Source: a virus
Strand: one strand, 5' to 3'
Length of the DNA stretch: 33,963 nucleotides
Virus record (IMG/VR): IMGVR_UViG_3300010970_000034
Span: 1 to 33,963 of that record
In this document: piece after piece, positions 28,924-33,963 of the stretch
Layout of the letters: each line of letters begins with the position of its first letter
Position numbering within the stretch: position 1 is the stretch's first letter
Position numbers and translations under genes: made by a program
The notes under the pieces: model-generated
What the model was told of the DNA's origin: nothing
What the model saw: the letters and a program-made list of their open reading frames with translations, nothing else
Database searches by the model: none

Positions 28924-29554
28924 TTAGTCCCCTTTCGTTAATGTCGTAAAACCAATCGTCACCAGCTGACCACTTGCGTGACCCGTCTACAGTCCAAATG
29001 TGGCGTGATGCTTGAAAGTCTGGAAAGTCCGTTTTAGCCGGTATCAGCGACTGGTCGTACCAAAGGCAACGATTATTAGGCTGCGCTGAAAACTGACCAT
29101 TATCTAGCCGGATAAAATTAAAACTTTTGTGTTCCTCTGCTTGTTCTGTAAACCCTGTGTCTACATCCATACCGTCGGCACAAAAGTCTACGGTGAAAAG
29201 GTATTTACCAAAGTGCCATTCTTTGTCTTTACCTAAGAATTTGACCCCAAGGTTACGCAATCCGATCTTTTCATGGACTGTGAACCTGTAGCCCATGCAA
29301 TCCCATAGCTGCAATATGTCGTAATCCAAATCCCCATGCTTAGTATTCCAAACGTAAGCCTGGATAGGCAGTTTGTCGTAAAGTGCGCCGTATCTTGGCA
29401 ACAAACTTTCAATGCGGAACACTTGCCCACGGATTGCCTTGATGCTCACCCAAATGCAAGGCTCAAGCTCACCGTGGCCTTTCTCAAAGTTGTACAAATA
29501 CTCTCGCCGTACAAAACATTTAATTGGCGGTAGGTTTCCAATGATGTAGCTCAT
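28916..29554 (-). CDS. Conserved phage protein of unknown function (212 aa)
   Basis: The start is chosen at the ATG at 29554, which overlaps the upstream stop (ATGA); an extension of 11 codons is open but uncoupled. Text includes MSYIIGNLPPIKCFVRREYL, HGELEPCIWVSIKAIRGQVF and CLWYDQSLIPAKTDFPDFQA. It is beta-rich with many aromatic residues. Similar proteins are seen next to phage methyltransferases and replication/recombination genes and are annotated hypothetical. No active-site motif is recognisable. Confidence 0.6.
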   Translation of the reverse strand: MSYIIGNLPPIKCFVRREYLYNFEKGHGELEPCIWVSIKAIRGQVFRIESLLPRYGALYDKLPIQAYVWNTKHGDLDYDILQLWDCMGYRFTVHEKIGLRNLGVKFLGKDKEWHFGKYLFTVDFCADGMDVDTGFTEQAEEHKSFNFIRLDNGQFSAQPNNRCLWYDQSLIPAKTDFPDFQASRHIWTVDGSRKWSAGDDWFYDINERGLSE

Positions 29555-29847
29555 ATCAAATCCATTTGTTTTGGCATAACCTTCCATTCCCTCTCGGCCC
29601 GACCTGACTTACTTTGCACATTGCGACCAGTTAAAAGAATCTCGTAATTGCGTTCTAATTCACTAAGCCGTCTAGCAACTTGGTTGCCATCAAGTCCTGT
29701 AATCGTGGCTATACCGTCTTTTCCTTGCGGGCCATACCTAAGTAAGGCATCAAGCACCATTTGACCGTGTAGACCCGCTAAGACCTTGGCACGGTCAGCT
29801 GCGTCCCAACTGGTTGACGGATCGGTGTTTCGAGCGACTTGGTTCAT
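29551..29847 (-). CDS. Winged-helix-like DNA-binding protein
   Basis: 98 residues from the ATG at 29847 (ATGA overlap). MNQVARNTDPSTSWDAADRA is a frequent opening of phage proteins with a following winged helix. LDALLRYGPQGKDGIATITG, then LDGNQVARRLSELERNYEIL and GRAEREWKVM, give the helix-turn-helix and wing. It probably binds DNA and may regulate early transcription. Upstream extension in frame is less likely. Confidence 0.65.
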   Translation of the reverse strand: MNQVARNTDPSTSWDAADRAKVLAGLHGQMVLDALLRYGPQGKDGIATITGLDGNQVARRLSELERNYEILLTGRNVQSKSGRAEREWKVMPKQMDLI

Positions 29848-30089
29848 GCATTTTTCTCCCGCAATAAGTTTGACACGGCTTGTGCAAATTCGATGGCAGT
29901 CCATTCTTCACCATCATTAAGGATTTGCTTAATTTCGTCTTTGTGAAGTTCTTGCCATTCAAGTTTTTCTTCAGCACGAATTAAATCGGCAAATTTTTCA
30001 AGATGCGGAGGATTTGCTAACCAACACCAACTTTGCGTTTCCCATTCCATTCCGGCCTGTTCAGCCAGTTTTTTAATGTAATCGCTCAT
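29844..30089 (-). CDS. Small acidic phage protein (81 aa)
   Basis: Starts MSDYIKKLAEQAGMEWETQS, with WCWLANPPHLEKFADLIRAE and EWTAIEFAQAVSNLLREKNA. It is helical, Glu- and Trp-rich. Short phage proteins with this opening are common and uncharacterised. It overlaps the downstream gene by ATGA and the upstream gene by TAATG. Confidence 0.6.
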   Translation of the reverse strand: MSDYIKKLAEQAGMEWETQSWCWLANPPHLEKFADLIRAEEKLEWQELHKDEIKQILNDGEEWTAIEFAQAVSNLLREKNA

Positions 30090-30346
30090 TACACCTCCTG
30101 ACGGTACATGGCAACAGCACCAGGTTCAGGCGTAAACACAATTCGTAGTTTCGGCCCATTGCAATGCATCCAGTAAACAGGTTTACGTTCCAACTCCTTT
30201 GTAATACGTTTAATTTCTTGTTGCAGATCATCAATTACTTTCTGATGATCCTCGTCAATGTTGCTGTAATCCTCTGCCCAAATGGTAAGCACAAGGTAAG
30301 CACGTTCGATTAAGGCAAGTTGACTAGTCAATTGTTTGTCAGTCAT
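30089..30346 (-). CDS. Small phage protein of unknown function (85 aa)
   Basis: MTDKQLTSQLALIERAYLVL, then a likely coiled-coil segment (DDLQQEIKRITKELERKP) and a beta-type end with VYWMHCNGPKLRIVFTPEPG. No family recognised. It is coupled to both neighbours (ATGA upstream, TAATG downstream). Confidence 0.6.
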   Translation of the reverse strand: MTDKQLTSQLALIERAYLVLTIWAEDYSNIDEDHQKVIDDLQQEIKRITKELERKPVYWMHCNGPKLRIVFTPEPGAVAMYRQEV

Positions 30347-30633
30347 GTCAAATCCCTTTGCTTAATTAATTCAGCAGCACGTTTGCACAAGCCAAAGTGG
30401 TGATAAGTATCTTCGTAGTTGTAGACAAGATCAAAACAGGCTTGGCGTTCTCTAGCAATGGCATCTTGCATAATTTTTGTGTAATCTTCAGCGCAACTTT
30501 TGCGTTCTTTTGCTTCAATTTCGTGATACATTTCAATTAAAGCCATTTCAATTTCGTTTTGCCAATATTCGATACTACCCACCGCAACATCAATACCGTG
30601 ATTTTCAAAAATTTTGCGTAATTTTTCATTCAT
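30343..30633 (-). CDS. Small helical phage protein (96 aa)
   Basis: The start at 30633 is preferred because it overlaps the upstream stop (ATGA); a longer open extension overlaps the neighbouring membrane gene. It begins MNEKLRKIFENHGIDVAVGS, then MYHEIEAKERKSCAEDYTKI and IARERQACFDLVYNYEDTYH. The body is mostly a charged helix with three cysteines. Function unknown. Confidence 0.55.
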   Translation of the reverse strand: MNEKLRKIFENHGIDVAVGSIEYWQNEIEMALIEMYHEIEAKERKSCAEDYTKIMQDAIARERQACFDLVYNYEDTYHHFGLCKRAAELIKQRDLT

Positions 30634-30827
30634 TGCATCACCAGGCTTAAAAGTGGAAAGAAAACAAACACAAGCGCCAGCATCAACAAGCCAACAACCC
30701 AAGCCACAGGCGGTATACGTTCGTCAGCTGCCGAATAGCGTGTTTGGTTACGCATTGTGCGAGTGGTGCGACCTGTCCAGTTAGGATCACCAAGGTCAGT
30801 CATAAAAGGCCAATTGTGCTTATTCAT
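30630..30827 (-). CDS. Small tail-anchored membrane protein (65 aa)
   Basis: The ATG at 30827 has GAGGAGG about nine nt upstream; an ATG three codons earlier is possible but poorly spaced. A soluble N-terminus (MNKHNWPFMTDLGDPNWTGR) with several Arg/Thr is followed by one hydrophobic C-terminal span (residues 44-62, AWVVGLLMLALVFVFFPLLS). It sits among early genes, so it is not an obvious holin. Unknown function. Confidence 0.55.
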   Translation of the reverse strand: MNKHNWPFMTDLGDPNWTGRTTRTMRNQTRYSAADERIPPVAWVVGLLMLALVFVFFPLLSLVMQ

Positions 30828-31083
30828 CGCTGCCATCCTCCTCGTTTGCTGTCACGGTTTCAATATGGTTAATGTCAATAAAGTGGGTATACAACGGCAC
30901 AGCACACATCAGCACATCGTCACGGTCAATCTTGATGTACGGTTCGCCGTTGCTGTCTAATTTCACGCCATCGGCAAATTGATCCATCAGCTCTGCAATC
31001 TTTTTGTCGGTAAGCTCGAGGCTAAGTTCACGCATTAATTGGCGTTTGCCTTCGTCTGTTAGTTGTATGTATGAGTGTTTCAT
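30820..31083 (-). CDS. Small phage protein of unknown function (87 aa)
   Basis: Begins MKHSYIQLTDEGKRQLMREL and contains IDRDDVLMCAVPLYTHFIDI, with an acidic end NEEDGSDE. The opening resembles small winged-helix proteins, but the fold cannot be fixed. Its start follows the stop of the next upstream gene directly (TAAATG). Confidence 0.55.
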   Translation of the reverse strand: MKHSYIQLTDEGKRQLMRELSLELTDKKIAELMDQFADGVKLDSNGEPYIKIDRDDVLMCAVPLYTHFIDINHIETVTANEEDGSDE

Positions 31084-31245
31084 TTATGCAGCCCCTAACA
31101 AACGAGCTGCCTCTGACTTCAATTCTTTGTTGCTGATCTCTGAGAAATCAACACCTTCCATCATCAACTTCATGTGCAAATCAAATGCTTGGTCTGCATT
31201 TAGTGTTGGAAACCATTTCATCAAGTCTTTTGTTACTTTGTTCAT
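31084..31245 (-). CDS. Small early protein (53 aa)
   Basis: The ATG at 31245-31243 is preceded by AAGGTACATAAA, and the gene ends exactly at the start of the 87-residue gene. It begins MNKVTKDLMKWFPTLNADQA, then MKLMMEGVDFSEISNKELKS, and ends LLGAA: a compact helical protein. It is the first gene after the conserved promoter/operator at 31287-31318, so it is probably among the earliest expressed. Function unknown. Confidence 0.6.
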   Translation of the reverse strand: MNKVTKDLMKWFPTLNADQAFDLHMKLMMEGVDFSEISNKELKSEAARLLGAA

Positions 31246-31286
31246 TTTATGTACCTTTATTTGTCGTATGGCGTTGTTGCCATGAC

Positions 31287-31318
31287 TAGATATTAAGCTA
31301 TCTAAATAATAAAAGCAT
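31287..31318 (-). promoter_or_regulatory. Leftward early promoter with near-perfect operator palindrome
   Basis: The plus-strand element TAGATATTAAGCTATCTA (31287-31304) has perfect 6-bp inverted arms. On the minus strand it contains the -10 TAATAT (31295-31290), at the same relative place as at the ERF promoter and at 1362-1379. The -35 (ATGCTT) is weak, so an activator may help. It drives the gene block beginning at 31245. The rest of the 31246-31429 gap shows no gene or clear terminator. Confidence 0.6.
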
Positions 31319-31429
31319 AGGTGTTTACCCTAGTTTTGCAATTATTTTTTACTTTATTGGGTTTTTACAACAAGATGCGGGTACTCGCTGAACAAGGAGT
31401 GTGAGGGACACGGCTTTCCCCGCAATTTA

Positions 31430-32164
31430 TTATAGGTTGTTTTTACGCTTGTAAAACGCTAACAAATACTGAAAGCAATCCCATGCAGAGGCTAAATCCT
31501 CCTCTGAATGTTCGATCAGTTTCACACCACCTTCGGCAGTAAAGAACACGTTGGCGCATCTGGCTGTTGGTTTGCCAAGGCCGACACGGTAAGCCGCCAG
31601 TTGCATCAGTTGTTCGTGGTACGGAACAACCTTGTCGAGCTTATCTTTGCTTTTAAAGTCGATCACGATGTTTTCAGCAATTAAATCGACTTTGCCGCCA
31701 AATCCCTCGTATGCAAACGAGCGTTCTGCCTCCCAAGTCTGGTCATGCCCAAAGTGGATTCTGATCGACGCATCAACTTGGTCAACGTAAACAGGGTAAT
31801 CGTCTTTCTCGCCACGGTAGAAACGCTCAAGCACCCCATGCATCTGAGTGCCACGATCCATAGCGTCACGGCCTGTTGACTTGGAATCTGACATTACTCG
31901 CTCTAGCCAGTTTTCCTCTGTTTCGCCAGCAATTCGTGGCAACGTTAACGCAGCCAGTAAGACTTGTTGTTGCAGCCAAGTGTTTAAGCCAGGCTTGCCA
32001 ATGATTCCAAGAATAGTTGTCACGCTAGGCTTTAGCCCAAGTTCTCGTGCGTCACGAACCGTTGTGTTGCGTTCTTTGCCGTTCTTACCAATGATCTTGT
32101 ACGCTGGTGAACCGTCAGCTGCGTACCAATGGCCTGATTCTGAGTCTGCTGATTTAATAATCAT
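31430..32164 (-). CDS. PD-(D/E)XK (RecB/Cas4-like) exonuclease
   Basis: 244 residues. Nuclease motifs: RGTQMHGVLERF (H109, E113), FGGKVDLI (D160), VIDFKSK (D169, K171) and HEQLMQLAAYRVGL (Q185). This is the order seen in RecB-type phage exonucleases, which resect DNA ends to give the single strands used by ERF-type annealing proteins. Its place in the same operon as ERF and SSB supports that. It is the last gene before the 31246-31429 gap and overlaps the upstream gene by ATGA. Confidence 0.82.
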   Translation of the reverse strand: MIIKSADSESGHWYAADGSPAYKIIGKNGKERNTTVRDARELGLKPSVTTILGIIGKPGLNTWLQQQVLLAALTLPRIAGETEENWLERVMSDSKSTGRDAMDRGTQMHGVLERFYRGEKDDYPVYVDQVDASIRIHFGHDQTWEAERSFAYEGFGGKVDLIAENIVIDFKSKDKLDKVVPYHEQLMQLAAYRVGLGKPTARCANVFFTAEGGVKLIEHSEEDLASAWDCFQYLLAFYKRKNNL

Positions 32165-32352
32165 TTCCGAGCCTCCATCATTGCGTCTGCTAACGAATAT
32201 GCTAATTGTGCAATAGCCTCATCATCATAACTATCGTTGGAATATTGTAATAATCCCGACAATGCCGTTGCAGCGAAATAATCTCGCAAACTCATGCCTT
32301 TTGTAATATCAACTACGTTCCACGTTGGAAATGCTGGTAAATCACTTTTCAT
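32161..32352 (-). CDS. Small phage protein (63 aa)
   Basis: MKSDLPAFPTWNVVDITKGM, then SLRDYFAATALSGLLQYSND and an acidic helical end (DEAIAQLAYSLADAMMEARK). The text GMSLRDYFAATALSG is a frequent signature of small phage proteins near recombination genes, with unknown function. The start has ACAGGTGCAAAA upstream. It is coupled on both sides by ATGA. Confidence 0.65.
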   Translation of the reverse strand: MKSDLPAFPTWNVVDITKGMSLRDYFAATALSGLLQYSNDSYDDEAIAQLAYSLADAMMEARK

Positions 32353-32492
32353 TTTTGCACCTGTTTAGCTAGTTGTTTAAGCATCTCGATTGCATCCTGT
32401 AGGTCTTGCATGGCCCTAGCGTCTAAGACCATGTTTTCGTACCATTGTTGCAATCGCCAAGATATTAAGATTGCCTCCTCCGTCTGCGTCAT
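32349..32492 (-). CDS. Small helical protein (47 aa)
   Basis: The ATG at 32492-32490 overlaps the SSB stop (TGATG), and its stop overlaps the next start (ATGA). It begins MTQTEEAILISWRLQQWYEN, then a helix AMQDLQDAIEMLKQLAKQVQ. It is probably a short coiled coil. No known function; it lies inside the recombination operon. Confidence 0.55.
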   Translation of the reverse strand: MTQTEEAILISWRLQQWYENMVLDARAMQDLQDAIEMLKQLAKQVQK

Positions 32493-32926
32493 CAGAACGG
32501 CACATCGTCGATCATTTCATCAAGAGGCACAACAATCCCCTCTTTAATTTGACGGTATGCGTCAGACTTTGGTTTGGCAGCAACTGGTGGCGCTGCATCC
32601 TCCGCAGGCCGACCACCTAGCATCTGCATCTGGTCAGCAACCACCTCAGTTGTGTATTGATCCACGCCATCTTTGTTCTGCCACTTACGGGTGGTCATAC
32701 GACCCGCTACAAAGACCTGTGAGCCTTTCTTTAGGTAGTCGGCACATATTCCTGCCAACTTACCAAACGCCGTAATCCTGACCCATTCTGTCGTTTCCTT
32801 TGTTGCGGTCTTGTAACCCACCGCAATAGAGAAATTGCAGATTGCATTAGAGTCAGCGGTGTAACGTACTTCAGGGTCTTTGCCCAAGCGACCAATAAAC
32901 TCACATCTATTAAGATCGGTTGCCAT
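32492..32926 (-). CDS. ssb: Single-stranded DNA-binding protein
   Basis: 144 residues: an OB-fold (CEFIGRLGKDPEVRYTADSN, CNFSIAVGYKT, EWVRITAFGKLAGICADYLK, KGSQVFVAGRMTTRKWQNKD) and the acidic tip DDVPF that recruits replication and repair partners. It coats single strands for ERF annealing. It starts two bases after the ERF stop. It is close to the bacterial SSB in domain plan, but with a short linker. Confidence 0.93.
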   Translation of the reverse strand: MATDLNRCEFIGRLGKDPEVRYTADSNAICNFSIAVGYKTATKETTEWVRITAFGKLAGICADYLKKGSQVFVAGRMTTRKWQNKDGVDQYTTEVVADQMQMLGGRPAEDAAPPVAAKPKSDAYRQIKEGIVVPLDEMIDDVPF

Positions 32927-32928
32927 TA

Positions 32929-33537
32929 TTAAATCTCCCAGTTTGCTTTAAATTCGTCGTATGCGGCTTTCAGCGGAGTTTGTTGTTCTTTCAAACAAGA
33001 CACCCAAGCCTCTTTAAAAATGTCTTTCAAGTTTTCGTAACTAACCGCCGAGGCCATTAACGCTTTGGTGTGATCCAGTTCGATGCCTTTAGGCTTTTCA
33101 ACCTTTGGCGCAACCTGGTGCGTTTGAGCGTCGGCATCGTTATCGCCTTCAGTCGGAATACAAAACGATTGCATACACGCATACTTGTAAGCCGCTGACA
33201 TTGCTTTGTTAGTAGCCTTATCACCGCTATCCATAGCCTCGCCAAACGTTTTAATTGTGTGCTTGCTACCGTCAGCTGCAACTAGATCAAACTCGACCTC
33301 AACGGTAATGTAGAACAATGCGCCACCAGCTTTACTTTGACGCTCGACTGATTCTCTGTTTAAAACTCTAGGGAGTATGCACAAACCATGCTTTGCTAAG
33401 AATGGTGCAAGAGCGTTATACACATCGTCGATACCTCTAAAAGCGTATCCCGAACCTTGCATATTTTTACGGTCTTTTGAGATGCCTTGTGTAGAAAGGT
33501 CTTTTTGAACTGCGGAAATTGCTTGATAAACATTCAT
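32929..33537 (-). CDS. erf: ERF-family single-strand annealing recombinase, right allele
   Basis: 202 residues. MNVYQAISAVQKDLSTQGIS, GSGYAFRGIDDVYNALAPFL, KTFGEAMDSGDKATNKAMSA and AYKYACMQSFCIPTEGDND are the ERF domain. A linker carries EKPKGIELD, then MASAVSYENLKDIFKEAWVS. The protein anneals single strands. It belongs to another ERF subtype than the allele at 1-455, but the linker and following residues are closely similar. It is followed by ssb, small genes and the exonuclease, making a complete recombination operon driven by the conserved early promoter. Confidence 0.9.
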   Translation of the reverse strand: MNVYQAISAVQKDLSTQGISKDRKNMQGSGYAFRGIDDVYNALAPFLAKHGLCILPRVLNRESVERQSKAGGALFYITVEVEFDLVAADGSKHTIKTFGEAMDSGDKATNKAMSAAYKYACMQSFCIPTEGDNDADAQTHQVAPKVEKPKGIELDHTKALMASAVSYENLKDIFKEAWVSCLKEQQTPLKAAYDEFKANWEI

Positions 33538-33578
33538 TTATGCACCTGTATAAAATCCTGACGGGTATGTCAGTAAGA

Positions 33579-33610
33579 TAGATATTAAGCCAACTAAACA
33601 GATAAGTCAA
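33579..33610 (-). promoter_or_regulatory. Leftward early promoter for ERF, right copy
   Basis: Same as the left copy: TTGACT (33610-33605), 17-nt spacer, TAATAT (33587-33582), overlapping the 18-bp operator-like element at 33579-33596. It drives the right ERF allele and the recombination operon. Confidence 0.75.
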
Positions 33611-33643
33611 ACCATACAATAAACACCATGTTAAGATTGCTAC

Positions 33644-33859
33644 ATGAATACAACAGAAATCATCCAAACATTAGGTGGCACATTTGCCGTAGCCAAGCTC
33701 TGCCGTGTCACGCCTTCAAGTGTTAGCCAATGGCGCAACAATGGTTTGCCTGGTGATAAGTTAGTGTTGCTGGCTGCCGAGCTTGAAAAGAAATCAAACG
33801 GCAAGTGGTCAAGAAAAGAAATCCCCAACTGGCAACAAATCTGGCCTGAGTTGAATTAG
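33644..33859 (+). CDS. Cro/YdaS-like regulator, second copy
   Basis: Identical 71-residue protein to the one at 562-777, inside the right terminal repeat. It represents the same gene seen twice through terminal redundancy, not a paralogue. Confidence 0.8.
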   Translation: MNTTEIIQTLGGTFAVAKLCRVTPSSVSQWRNNGLPGDKLVLLAAELEKKSNGKWSRKEIPNWQQIWPELN

Positions 33860-33963
33860 ACTTATTAAGCCTTTAGCAAGCAGAAACTCATCAATGATAA
33901 GGGTCGTGTTTCATCAGGTTAGCTTTAGACCTTGACACATCGGAAAGACGGTGGCAGAATCAA

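Larger units (their letters stand above)
33531..33963. repeat. Terminal direct repeat, right copy
   Basis: This copy matches 449-881, with A at 33552 and T at 33570 where the left copy has G and C. The T completes the inverted repeat CTGAC (33558-33562) / GTCAG (33569-33573) in the ERF leader. The copy ends at the window edge inside the first hairpin of the candidate RNA and includes a second TTGACA promoter (33932-33960). Confidence 0.9.

Noticed and set aside
31319-31429. Terminator after the exonuclease gene
   Set aside because: Only short, weak inverted repeats and no hairpin followed by a U run on the minus strand.

Overview
The window is an almost complete tailed-phage genome, apparently a podovirus. 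It carries terminase, a large P22-like portal, scaffold, capsid, adaptor and nozzle-like proteins, three long low-complexity virion proteins of the ejection type, fibres and a lysis cassette. No tape-measure, sheath, tail-tube, integrase, polymerase, helicase or primase gene was recognised. Gene content and moderate GC fit a phage of an aquatic proteobacterium, perhaps a betaproteobacterium; the host is inference only.

Ends: bases 449-881 recur at 33531-33963 with only two substitutions (470/33552 and 488/33570), an offset of 33,082 bp. The contig therefore most likely closes into a circularly permuted genome of about 33.1 kb. The two ends carry different ERF recombinase alleles next to the same divergent promoter region and Cro/YdaS-like gene. 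The alleles diverge from the start codon and look related again only at a C-terminal linker.

Layout: (i) 562-2664, plus strand: Cro/YdaS-like regulator, a noncoding region with a candidate structured RNA and a G-quadruplex motif, then a short operon headed by a winged-helix protein and containing a 26-residue membrane peptide. (ii) 33537 down to 26568, minus strand: ERF, SSB, a PD-(D/E)XK exonuclease, many small genes coupled by ATGA overlaps, a C5 DNA methyltransferase interrupted at a run of 11 G, a Ref/HNH-like nuclease and a homing-endonuclease-like gene. (iii) 26515 down to 14894, minus strand: ferritin-like protein, small basic proteins, terminase, portal, a repeat-bearing fibre, scaffold, capsid, a strong intrinsic terminator, adaptor and nozzle. 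(iv) 13413 down to 4916: GNAT-like protein, ejection proteins with an embedded PP-loop (PAPS-reductase-like) gene, glycine-rich fibre and its small partner. (v) 4950 down to 2633: small membrane proteins, nested Rz/Rz1 spanins and a GH108 endolysin, converging on the plus-strand operon.

Regulation: the three early promoters (left of ERF, at 1348-1379, and at 31287-31318) share an 18-bp partly palindromic element, best form TAGATATTAAGCTATCTA, overlapping the -10 hexamer. It is a good candidate operator for the Cro/YdaS-like protein. Most genes are packed with 4-bp ATGA or 5-bp TAATG overlaps, which indicates translational coupling. Several real genes under about 60 codons were found only by reading between the longer ORFs.
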